In this document: piece after piece, positions 25,720-36,804 of the stretch
How the letters are laid out: each line of letters begins with the position of its first letter
How positions within the stretch are numbered: position 1 is the stretch's first letter
NCBI RefSeq assembly: GCF_002078875.1
Contig: NC_034421.1
Coordinates: forward strand, 15,147,218 to 15,211,217
Length of the DNA stretch: 64,000 nucleotides
Origin: Numida meleagris
Lineage: Eukaryota > Chordata > Aves > Galliformes > Numididae
Reading direction: 5' to 3'
The notes under the pieces: model-generated
What the model was told of the DNA's origin: nothing
The model's input: the letters and a program-made list of their open reading frames with translations, nothing else
Databases searched by the model: none
Program-made: the position numbers and the translations under genes

Positions 25720-27094
25720 GTAAGTATCAAAATGTAATGATTTAAGAAACCTTTGCTACGTACTGAATAATGCAATTGCTACTAATTGAAAAGCCTTCTG
25801 CATTTAGATTGTTCAGAGCAGGGGGAAAGCTATAAAAGAAAATTCAGGCAGCAAGTGTGCATGCAGTGCTTCCCTCCCCCTCTAGAAAAGATGTCATTTG
25901 AAAGTATTTTGCATTTTGTTAATTGTTCATTCACGTTTTGCATTGTAGCTTGGGAGAACCAAGTTCTTTGGTGACTCTACATATTCAGTGACCCCTCTGA
26001 ATTACATTTGTGTTAAAGTTAACTATTAAGGACATATTTTCTAACCTGATCTTTTTTCAAGACACTGTGAATCACACAGATGTTTGCAAGCCAGTACTTT
26101 GCTTTAAATAAGAATCACTGTAGCAGATAGTGATAGACTATCACCTAGCTTCCATTTTCTTGTAAAATGTACGTAATTCTTCGTAAGATACAGATGTATA
26201 GATCTCTGAGAAATAAAAGAGGAATGTAGAATATTTTAATGATAACAGCATTGATCTTTCTCTCTTAGGCAATAGTTTGGCATGCCATTATTGCATAGAC
26301 CTGTCTTTTGCAGCCTGGTAGCTGTAAGAATGGCTTAGTGAGCTGATGCCAAACAGACTTTCCAAATATTTCCAGCACGACGTGTAATTTGCACTTAAGA
26401 AGTGGCATATAGTAGGCATAATGTTGAAAAAGAATTTTCATCCCCATATTTTTTCATGCATATCTATGTGCTTGTAAAAACCTGTCCATGAGCACTCTAC
26501 ACATGAGTTGGGTTGTTTTTTTTTTTAATTTTGATTCATGAGCTGATTCCATAACTCAGCCTCTACATTTAAAGCCAAGTAGTGCAATCTGAACGCAGGT
26601 CTCTTTGTTTGTTTGTTTGTTTGTAAGTAAATACCATTTGGTTTGGATTTAGTGAACAAGACAGACTAGATACAAGGGTTGTCATGTGGGCAATACAGTG
26701 GGAAACACATCAACTTGAATAAAAAGAGGCTTGTGCTTTGCTGTCAGTCATGAATAGCATCTGTTTGATGCTTGGTTTCATCTATGCCTGTGTTTTCTGA
26801 TACCAGAATATGCAGCTCGGGGAAAAGCAGTTTAAGGATGATGAGAAACTAGAGAATTTGTTTTGTCTTGTTTTGAGGTGGATACAAAACTTACGGAGAG
26901 CATTAGACAGTAAAATGAGAGAGTAACTTGTGTACATAGCCATGGTTTTTACAGAGAGGAAAACATGCCGCGTGGGTTGAACATGAGTTTCATTGTAGTG
27001 TTTTGCTCTGGAAATACTGTACGTGTAGCATGGTAACACTGATTGTTGAACAGACCAGACCTCTCAGTTATGGGTATATTATCCTTATTTGCAG
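25720..27094 (+). other. GPRC5B: GPRC5B intron between coding exons 2 and 3
   Basis: A 1.4-kb phase-0 intron, AT-rich, with a small GTTT repeat near 26604-26623. It ends with the acceptor tatccttatttgcag. Confidence 0.92.
26604..26623 (+). repeat. (GTTT)n short tetranucleotide repeat
   Basis: About four to five GTTT units within the second coding intron of GPRC5B. Confidence 0.85.
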
Positions 27095-27139
27095 ATACCA
27101 ACAGCTCCGCCAAGTTACACTGGACGACACCTCTGGTGA
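27095..27139 (+). CDS. GPRC5B: GPRC5B, terminal coding exon
   Basis: This exon encodes the last 14 residues, IPTAPPSYTGRHLW, followed by TGA at 27137-27139. The end is nearly identical to the mammalian GPRC5B C-terminus, which proves the exon although it is far too short to stand out as an open frame. The acceptor is a good pyrimidine tract ending gcag at 27091-27094, and the phase (0) matches the upstream exon. The 3' UTR follows directly. Confidence 0.96.
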   Translation: MPTAPPSYTGRHLW

Positions 27140-28050
27140 AAGGCTGTAGGCTGTAGAGAATAAGAATCCTTGTTGCAGAATTGTTCCCTGTCAGTGTGTC
27201 TTTGAGGGAGGAATTGATACCAGTACCAGAACAAAGCAACAGAACATCCAGGAGCTTGCGAAATCCCACAGAGGATTTTGTGTAAATGTGAACACCGTGG
27301 AACAGATAAACTAACTGCGAAAAGAAAATTATAAGTCTGAAGCTAAATCTGAATTAAAATAGAGGTAGGCACACTTCAAAATGGAAGAGGGGGATATTGT
27401 ATTCTGAAATGTAAGATATTCCCTTGTCTGTAACCAGTAACCAGTGTGCAAGGCAAGCCTGATTCTTTTTGTTGGATGCCAGCTGCTTGCAAACTACCCT
27501 CCTCTCACCTAAACTTAATTCACGTTGCCACAAGAGATTGCCACTACAGTGTGAAGACATGCAGGATTTCTTTCCATCTTGCTCCTTTTCCCTTCATCTC
27601 AAATGTCATGAAAAGTATATTGTTTGCTTCATTATCCAGCTGTATTGTAACATCACACGGCATCACCTGCATTATTGCTCTGTGGCAGCTCAGTTACCAT
27701 TACGCTGTAGGCTGACACTCTTCTTTTTAAAAAGCTCTTGTATGAGAAGCAGTACTGGAGAGACACAAGGTCTGTGCATGCTTCATGTGAGCACTGGAGC
27801 TTCTTGAGGCAGAGAAGTGCAGGTCCAGCATAGGCAGCTCTTCAGCAGCCCGGAATTGGATTCCCTCCTGCTCCTCAAGCTGGGTGTGAGCAGTCGCGCA
27901 TTCTCACTTCTACAGAAGAAGCCATTAAAAGAATCTGTGGAGGGATACACTTTGCAAAGACTTAGCTGGCGAGAGAACATGACTCGTGTTTGCCACGAGT
28001 GCGTTGTGATAGGAGATGAAGGGTGACCTGTGCAGCGACGTCCGTCTGTG

Positions 28051-28140
28051 CTGGTGGGCTGGTTTCTGTCCAGGCTGGTGGGCCAAGGTCTGTCTGCTGG
28101 TGGGTTGGGGTCTGTCCAGGCTGGTGGACTGAGGCCGGCG
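28051..28140 (+). repeat. Minisatellite, 22-24 bp units
   Basis: Four imperfect tandem units starting at 28051, 28075, 28097 and 28121, each opening with CTGGTGG and most containing TCTGTCCAGG. The GC-rich block stands out from AT-rich flanks within the GPRC5B 3' UTR region. Confidence 0.85.
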
Positions 28141-28959
28141 CACAGGAGGTCAGTGACAGCTGCAGAGCACCGACCGCCTGTCAGGAGGAACGCGGCGTGT
28201 GTAGGGCTGAGGCTGCTGCTTCTAATCCCTGTTTGTATGGGTAGTCTCATTGACTGCGGTTGTTTGTGCATTTAAATGTGGTTGTGCATTTTAGTGCCTA
28301 GCTGGTAGAATCTCCATTCTGGAGGTGGTTTGTTGTTGTTTTTGTTTTTTTTTTTTTTTAAGGTGGATTCTTCCCTAGTTCTCCCCTCTGCCTCCGCTTT
28401 TTCAAGTTAAAATATGGCAGACTTTCTCAAAGCTTTTAATCCTTGTTTTCTCCGGGTTATTTAAAAGGTTCCCATTGCCCATTGTTTGTGCCATGGTTTT
28501 CATTATGTTTAAGCAATCATTCCTTTATTTAACATTTAATACATATCTGACGTTGAAAACATCACCGTATCCTCACTGTTTGGCCAATATTAATCTTAGC
28601 TTTCCTCGATTCTAAAAGCAAATTGTTTTTACTTGAGGGCATAGGAAACATTTAACAAATAAACTTTGCATATGCTATAATAAAAAACTATATTTTCAAA
28701 CTAAAAAAAATATAATGTACAAATAACTAAATAGCTTAGTAGCTTCACAGAAAGAAGTTACTTGCTGTCTACTGCAGAAGAAAGACAAGTATTCTATTTT
28801 TCAAGAGTCTTCCTGATTCTCCACGTACCTCCATTTCTGCTGAACTAGGAACCTAGTCCTGCAGACTGTACTCCCACGAGTAGTCCCCTTGATACCAGTA
28901 AGTCTACATACAGGTACAGAGGCTGCAAGACCAGTCCCTAAGTGTTGCACACAGATACA

Positions 28960-29020
28960 TATGTGTGTGTGTATATATATATATATATATGCATATATAT
29001 ATATATGAAGGTATATATAT
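28960..29020. repeat. TG/TA dinucleotide tract
   Basis: A run of TG units passing into TA units, broken by GC and GAAGG interruptions. It is able to form a hairpin by self-complementarity. Confidence 0.9.
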
Positions 29021-30787
29021 TGCCATTCTTGCCATGATCGTCTTATAAGGTTTTACTTCACAGCCCTTCTCTTCCAGAAGCAATGTTTTTCTGTCATGCA
29101 TGAGTTAAGGAGCATGCTAGCTCCATGTTGGATATTCTCCCCTGCCCTTCCCCCCTCAAGGCAAAGGAAGCATGTGCTTGCTTAGGGATTGCTTATTTAT
29201 TTTGTAAGTAACTAGATGGCCTAAGTAACCAAGCAGGGTAGGGGTGGATATTGCATGCTATCCAGTGACTTAGAAATACATTTGCTTTATTAAAAGCAAA
29301 GCTTTAATTAAATAAGACAGCATTCATGATAGTTACCCTGAAGCTGCGTCACATGGAACAATATAAAACCTGTTATCATCACTTGCCTGCCGAGTTTTGT
29401 TTTTAAAAATCAATTAAACAAAATCAGAAAACTCTATTGTAAAAACATATAAGATGACCATGGCGTAAATGGTAGGACAGCTTTCTTTTAAACAGTTTAT
29501 CATGCTACAGCCGAGATTTAGGAATTATAATACCAACTGCCTTGGCCTACAAGGCCTTGGACGAAACTGTACAATATGTAGTTCTCTTAAGAAATGTTAT
29601 TTTTTCTTTTTCTAGATGTGACTGAATTGATAAATAGACTTCCCAATACTGTTCCTAATGAAGCTGATTAGAATTTAAGGCCTTGTGTAAGGATAGGGCC
29701 AGACCCTACAGACTGCTCCTGGTGTGACTACTGTAGTTGGTTAGTCATGGGGGCCATTCACAGAATTACAAAGTGGCAGGATTGGTCTTAATTTGTGGTG
29801 GTGAAGGTGTGGCAATAGATTAGGAAGGTCTTTATTTTCCAATTTTGCACAATTAGTAATAAGCAACTTTTCTTTGTAAGTCACTAGTTTGTGATGTTAA
29901 AAGCCCCAAATAAAAATGTGATTGAAGAAAGGCACCTTTATGTTAGCTTATACTTCTGTTACAGTAAACAGTTCATTTACTTTTGCCTTTTATGAGTTAT
30001 CCAGAATGTAGAGCATCTGTGAACAACATAAGTAAGTGTAAGCACAAGCCTTTCACAGTTCAGTTAATTAGAATTAGCTTTTATACTATAAAAGCTACTG
30101 TGTTGTCCCTTGATGGCTATGTGATCATGGCATTTCCATACAGAAAAATTAAACTGTAAAACATCTGAAAAAAATTGTTACCAGAACAAGATTTTTAATA
30201 ACTGGCTTCTGCAGTGGCCAGGAAAATAGTTCAAAGCCATACTTTTACAGGTCCTGTCCTGCTTTCAGAGGAGCTGAGGGTGTCTGACACTGGCCAGAAA
30301 ATATGTAGCATCTTCAGAATAGCACTCTCAGTACATACGCTTGTTTCTATAAACAAGGTACATGAAATATAGAACTAGTTGTATCTGTTTTTAGTGTAAA
30401 CTTGGGCATCTCGGTTGGCTTTGGAGCTTGATGCCTTGGGCCTCACCAAAGGCGATGCAAAAGGGAGCATTGTAGCTTTTATAATAAAACAATTGGACTA
30501 CTCTACCAATTTACAGGATTACAAAGCAGGTGCTTTTTATTAATTGATGAGAGCTAAAGCTCATTTTTGATAGATAATATATATTTATTAAATGTATTAA
30601 TGTGTGTTTTATAACATACCTTTTTTTCCGCTGATTGTTGCATACACTGGTATCTTATTAAGTACATCTTTAAATGATTTTCAAGACAATCAATGTGTAC
30701 CATGATGTCTGTACATAAGTATACAAAACTACAAAGGTTGTAAAGCATGGGCAAATGTTTTATTTTCAAAATGCTGTTCTTAACGAG

Positions 30788-30793
30788 AATAAA
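30788..30793 (+). terminator. GPRC5B: Candidate distal polyadenylation signal of GPRC5B
   Basis: AATAAA in an AT-rich setting, followed within about 30-45 bases by a GT-rich stretch (TGCTTGTGTT). It is the last good signal before GC content and character change. It is a plausible main 3' end, not proven. Confidence 0.4.
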
Positions 30794-30810
30794 AGCTTTA
30801 CTATTTACTT

Positions 30811-33800
30811 ACAATGCTTGTGTTAACTCAGTGTTAAAATCCACCTAACATTTTCCTGCTGAAGCAAACTTCTGGTGCTGCAGACAGCTTTATCCTGCGG
30901 TGACACTGTGGGTGCGATTCTGCAATGTGAGCTAAGTTGAACTGAAGGAAGCTGGCTCTTCCACCTTTGGTCACATTCCCACCCTTGCCCATGGCTCTGG
31001 CACCCATGAAACCCTCTGCGAGCCAGTCAAGGAGCTGTGCAGACACACTCTAACACTACCACTGATTTTTATTCTTCCGGTTGCCTCAGCAGTTTCCTGA
31101 GCTGGCTCAATTGCTATTGCCTGTGAAAAGGAGGGGACAGGACCACACAGCTGATGTCTTACCAGTTTTTCCCTCAGAAAAAGCTTGACTGTTTTTTTCT
31201 GATCTAGTGAAAGGCATCACCATCCAAAAGAAGAAAAAAAAATGAGGGGTGGGTACTGGTATAACAGTGAAGACAAAGCCTGTGTAAGTCATGGAGAAAA
31301 TCCAAGCTGGATCACAGACCTAGGTGATATCCAAATTTTATCATGATTACCCTCAAACTGACTAGACCATTGTTGGACTTATATGGAAAAAGTAGTAGAA
31401 CTGCAAGTGTCTTTTCTACCTGTGAAATTACAAAGGCCTAAGTGGGGCTATGCTTTGGCCAAGCTGAATTTAAGAAAACGAGGGGTCATTCGTAAGGGAA
31501 TCCAGTCTGATTTTTATTCTGCTTGCCCATTTTGTAAGTATACGTATGTGAGATCACTGAAAATGCTGTCACTGCGATCTGAATTTTACACTTTCACGGC
31601 ACATGTGCTAAGTGATAACAAAAGGTCCTTTGACTTTTCCCCTGCAGAAATGCAGAGCAACCCTCGCTTTCCTTGCCTTCATGGTGTTTCTGAAAACGAG
31701 ACCATTATGAACAGAGCATGAATTTGCACAAATTGTCACAGCTCTGCAGAAGGCAGAACTACTCCAGTTTATGCTAACTGGAGACCCAATTTATTTTATC
31801 CAGAGTTTTTTGCCTGTCAGAAGAGCTTTTTAGGTGACCATTCAGGAACACAAATGCGGACACAAACATTTTAGCTAAATTTGCAAATCCCATCTGTGTG
31901 AATAAAACTGTGGTCACTTACACTGGGACAGAATTTCATCTTGGCATGCTGGCTCCTGATGTAACCTACCTTTGATTTATAACACCTCACATGTCAAAGT
32001 AAAACTGTCACGCTAACATTTCTAAATCAGTACTACACAAGTTAGTTCATGAGCTCCATGTTTAGTGAGCTTGGTGAGAAAACCAAAATTGAAATGCTGA
32101 ATAGTTTTGCGTATGTTCTGAGGCTTCCAGTTTGCTCCCCACTTTAATAAAACATTAAATACTCAGCTTTCCAAAACATCTACAGAAATGAAAACGTAGA
32201 CATCCACGCTTACACAGCAGACACTCTTCTGCTCAACACAAGAAAAAAATCCCCCTTCCACCCAAAAAGGTGTATTGTTTTCTGTGTATGGCATTTTTTG
32301 TTTTAACACAGCTTCAGCACTCTGATTCATGTACACAGTTCTCAGTGCCATCTGTGGGAGTTGGGCATGTGTAGCTGAGGGGAGAGGGTGCTAGGAAGAA
32401 AATTAGGAAGGTTGTTAAAAAAAAATGAAAGCAGCTCTTTGAGTTTCTTGCTTTGAAGAATTTTCAATTAAAAGTCAGTGATGACTCATACAATTCACCT
32501 AGTGCATAAATATATTTTTGTCATTAAGAACAACAAGCAAGGTCAGTAATGAATAGTTTTTCTATGTCTCAGTGGAAAGAAGAATGTTATCCATGTGATT
32601 GCAAAGGGTCTGCCAAATGGGAAAAATGAGTCAAACAAAGAGCACAGGGTTGCTTGCTGGAGTAAACAATTCTAAATGAACAAAAGCTCTACATAAAAGT
32701 AAAATGTCCCAACCCCTAGTGAAAGCTGTTTTCAAAGCTCTGTATTCTTTCAGAGTGCTGTAATACAGATTAACATAATGTTTTCCTTCTCTTGATAAAA
32801 GAGTTTGGTTCCTCAGCATACTATGATTTCAGCTGTCATATTTTATTCTTAATATTTTAATATTTTACAAATATTTTAAATTACATTTTTAAATTATAAA
32901 AATCTATTCACTCACAAGATTGATCATCTATACTATACGCTTTTCACATCAACCAAATTTGCTGGGAAGTTTCATAAATAGTTTTGCTGAAGTCAAAGAA
33001 GGACATGCAAGCCAAAAAAATCCTGACTTCTGCATACAGTTTCAGGAGAGCTTAGTTACCTTTCTGAGGTATGTAGTTGTAAACCAGCAAACTAAAGTCC
33101 CTTTGGTACATACCCAGAATATTGGGCTGAAGCACTCTGATGGGCTAATTTAAGTTGCTCGAAGTGCTATCAACCTGGAAGATCTCTGCTAATAGAAAAT
33201 ATACTGGAAAAGTGATACATGATGACGAGGAAGCAGAGACAATGCCTTAGAAACCCCAAATATGATTGTGGTGGTCAGATATCTGATTATTTGATGTTCC
33301 TTGATGTAATGAGGCTGGACTTTGTAAATATTTCATAAAAAATGCAACAAGTTCCAAAGCCCCAGGGCTCACACACGCTGTCCAGCATTAGGACAAGCCA
33401 GTGTTTTAGGTAGCTTCTAGGTTTTAGTTAGGAGTTTCCATGTCTTATCATAACCTGTGTTACTTAAGCGTAACAATTTTGAATCACATCACACTAAACA
33501 GGAAGCACAGGTTGTCACCTTGAATCTGGATTCCAAAGATTTATTTAAATAGCTTTTGACATATACTTGCTTCCCATGCTGACAGAAAAGATGTCCTCAG
33601 GACTCCGATAGGCTGGAAGGATGGGGAACAAAGTCTGCCTGGCTAAGTCTTTTCACTAGAAATTTCCATTGGAAACATCATTCTTCAGATTGTGACACCT
33701 CAAACTGAACTAACTTGCTTTAATATTTTTAAAGGCCTAAGAAAGATGATTCATTGGTAGGTTAGCATGAAGTTTAGAATAATTTACATAAACCGATAAT

Positions 33801-35932
33801 CCAACACATTCTTTTCAAGCAACACCTATTTAAAAGCAATGAATAGTGTAAATGCCAATATGAAGAACTAGCTTACCACCGTTGCTACTTAAATGCTGAG
33901 TTTTAACCACTTAAGTCTTGTGAGTCCTGCCATTATTTCAACAGGAGCAAGAGAAAGACCCATTTCCATTTTCAATTGCTTTAAAAATATTAGAGCTGAA
34001 CAGCGCCGTTCCCATTTTATCCCTCTCCCTTATGCTAGCAGATTACTACTTTTGCACAACTGTGATTCTGCTGCAGCAGAGGCCATCTCTTTTTCCTTAG
34101 AGAGATCCCCTACATGCTGGAGCAAGGCGTATGGATGTAACTGGGCAGAACAAGCTGCCTGAGGATGCCAGGTGGGCAGGGGCGATTGCGACCGCATGCT
34201 ACTGCCAGTCTTGGCAGTGCCAAGAGAACCATCTTGACAGGAGGTTGGACTTGGCTCCCAGAAAAAGGACAAACCCCTTAATTCCCAAGTTGTTCATGTA
34301 ACAGAATGTGTGAAAAAATTCAACAGGGAATGCCTAATTATGCATTCATAGGAAGTGTAATGTGAGATTTAAGTAGAAGTAAAACATAAGGTATTACCAC
34401 AGTATTTTCTTTTGTTTTAAAACATCAACTCCTGCTTCAAGACCTAAGACACAGAGCAACTGAGACCCTTAGGCATTATGGCAGTATTAGTCTATAAAAA
34501 ACAAAAGCCCAAACAAGGAAAAGGAGAGAACTTTTCCTGCAATCACCTTTCAGGATGTGAAATGAACAGACCAAATGTCCAATCTGTAAGGGAAATAACC
34601 TCCCCCACATCTTCTAGTGGTATTTAAAACAGTCTCATAATTTCTTTAAGATTTACTGATAATGCTCATCATTTAAAGCTGACAAATAGCATAGGGCATC
34701 TCACGTATTTCTGATATATGGTTTCTATCTGTACAGGTCGTATGTTTTCTACTGTCAGAGTAGATAAGGTTGCTATCACTAATGCACTCTCATTACTGAT
34801 TTTAATAATTGTTATTTCAAACTGCAGCCACATGCATCACAGGATGCTATGACAATTAACATCAGTGGATGTTAATGTTAACTTAATTTCCTTGTAAGTG
34901 AGGTGAGGGTCTCTGAGCAGAGCTGTTAACTCTGCCATATTTTTGACTTGCAGATCTCACTAGAATAATCTGTTTGTCTGCCACTTTCCTTGGAAATGCA
35001 GCTCATTCTACAGAGATTATGGTACATGTGCTGCAATGCTGAAGGCACAGATGATGGCTAAAAGAATATTCAGTGATCTGCAGAACTCCAACTAGACATC
35101 TAAGGATTGCCAGCGTAGGACGTCGTCCTTTTCACATATACATTACGTACAAACATCCTTACCATCTATTTTAGATAACAGGCATTTTTCCCTCATCTTG
35201 ATGCACAGATAAACCAGAATTCTGTGAAATTTGGATGTTTCAACCTAACAGTGAACAAACTATGACCTACTTTATGCACACACTACTGTATAATACAACT
35301 GGTTTGTGACAGAAGCTTATGAAAGGTTTATACACCCACACTCTTTGTTTAAACCATAAGAATGATGAGAATTACATTTAGTAATTTAAACAGTTGAAAA
35401 CAGTAATGAAAAAAGACACAAACAATAAGAAGATGAAAATCCATTAAAGAAAATATATTGGAATAACTTATTAGCAAGGGCTTAGAGTAATATATATATT
35501 TATAGAAAACAGTTTCACCCTCACCTCCCAGTGAAATGCCAAAGAAGCCTGAACATGAAACTGGAGCTGCCAGCAATCTTTCTGAAATAAGACCTGACTT
35601 TCAAAGAGACCGTCCTTTATGAAAAATGTGTATAATTTTAGCCTCTTACTATTGGAAGTCAACATGCAGGCACCTATTAGCAAAACCTTTCACTTCAGGA
35701 AATGTTCAGTCACTCATCATAGGGAGGTAAAAAAAAGATATATTAAAAAAAAAAAAACAACTAACAAAAGGAAGCAAAACAAAACTGGAACATTGTGCCC
35801 ATTTACATGCCTGCTTCTCACGAATCTGAAATGCAACTGCCAGATCACACATAGAACATAAAAAGGACATAGAACAGAAACAGGACATTCCTATTTCTCC
35901 AAAGCCCCCAAAAGAAGCTGCAAATCACTTAC
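30811..35932. other. Region between the convergent gene ends, nothing recognised
   Basis: AT-rich DNA with no identified exon or repeat family. As the genes converge, either the IQCK 3' UTR or the spacer between the two 3' ends should lie here. Several TTTATT motifs (AATAAA on the - strand) are present, for example near 31063, 31521 and 31789, but none can be tied to IQCK from sequence alone. Confidence 0.5.
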
Positions 35933-36104
35933 TCTTGCCACAAGGACATTTGCTGTAGCTCCATGCATTGCAGCCACCAGGCAGGAGTGCAGCAGAGGGC
36001 AGGTGGTGCTTGAGCAGCCCCGGCTCTGGGCCCAGGGCTTCGTTCTGGCCCAGGGCCTCTCTGAAGTGCCAGGCACATGCAGCCACACTGGCTGCATTCA
36101 GTGC
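35933..36104 (-). other. Candidate spliced exon, - strand
   Basis: On the - strand a strong acceptor (tttgttctctag) is followed by 172 GC-rich bases and a donor (AGA then gtaagtg). The segment is open in the phase left by the last clear IQCK exon and also in another frame, so openness is weak evidence given the GC content. No protein family was recognised. It could be an IQCK 3' exon, an exon of a noncoding transcript, or chance. Confidence 0.3.
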
Positions 36105-36410
36105 CTAGAGAACAAACTACTTCAGAGAATGTGTTTATCCACTTAGGTTCAGACTAGGGAAGCATAAGACTCCCAGCTAGCAACAGGCAGCAATGGAGAT
36201 GACAAAAAGGACTGGAAGATCTCTAGCAGTATTTGCTTATGTAATGCACCACGCTTCCTAATATTTTGACAGAAAGTTTAAGCATTCATTTCAAAATATC
36301 TGGATGGCATTTTTACAATTCAAGGTGTACAAAGAGGGAAGCACTGACTGACATCCATTAAACTGCACGAACAACTGAGATGAACGCGTGAGTCTGGGAG
36401 AGTGCAAAAC

Positions 36411-36793
36411 ATGCAGAATTCCTGCGCTGGGGACTGCATTGCCTATGCCTCTCCAGCCATCCTGCACATTGCCCAGGGAGAGGCAGGCACAGAAACGCAC
36501 CCAGGCAAGGAGGAAGATCCTGGACTGAGAGAAAAGTCCAGAACGAAGGCAACCAGCGCATCTTCAGCAGGAGATGATCGCTGCAGCTCTTCCAGGTAAG
36601 TAGCTGAGATGAAAAAAGAGAGGTGAAAACAGCCATAAGTTGGCTGGAACCAGGGCCCTCCAGAAAGCACGTGGGGAATTACAGGCAGAAGGCACCTTGG
36701 GCAGAGAGCTGGAATGCCAGATGTACTGGGAGCTTCACCAGCACTGCACTGACAGCCCTCTTATCTCTGATGCGTTTCCTGCTTGGAAAACAG
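36411..36793 (+). other. Candidate two-exon + strand transcript segment
   Basis: On the + strand a segment ending at 36595 (CTTCCAG then gtaagtag), an 89-base gap ending attacag, and a segment 36685-36793 ending AACAG then gtaagttc form a consistent pair of exons. From the ATG at 36411 the reading frame stays open for 98 codons across the join. No homology was recognised. The donor at 36596 overlaps the - strand acceptor just described, so at most one of the two readings is likely to be real. Confidence 0.22.
36443..36603 (-). other. Candidate IQCK terminal coding exon
   Basis: A strong acceptor on the - strand (ctcttttttcatctcag) opens a segment that continues the IQCK frame in the required phase. 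A G from the 47823 exon plus CT gives Ala, then TYLEELQRSSPAEDALVAF and on to TAG at 36445-36443, adding 52 whole residues after the junction. The phase match and the acceptor support it. Against it, it does not visibly match the short human IQCK C-terminus as I recall it, and no AATAAA lies close downstream. It competes with the candidates at 35933-36104 and 37382-37461. Confidence 0.3.
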
Positions 36794-36804
36794 GTAAGTT
36801 CTAT

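Larger units (their letters stand above)
27140..30810 (+). other. GPRC5B: Probable GPRC5B 3' UTR
   Basis: An AT-rich sequence after the stop codon with candidate AATAAA signals at 28658-28663, 28679-28684, 29909-29914, 30483-30488 and 30788-30793. Several alternative ends are therefore possible. The last would give a 3' UTR of about 3.7 kb, comparable to the long 3' UTR of the mammalian gene. The true end is not determined by sequence alone. It includes a minisatellite (28051-28140) and a TG/TA dinucleotide tract (28960-29020). Confidence 0.55.

Noticed and set aside
27783..28271. 162-codon open frame on the - strand
   Set aside because: It reads across the minisatellite, producing repeated TSLDRPQPTS-like segments. 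It is antisense to the GPRC5B 3' UTR with no promoter or splice support.
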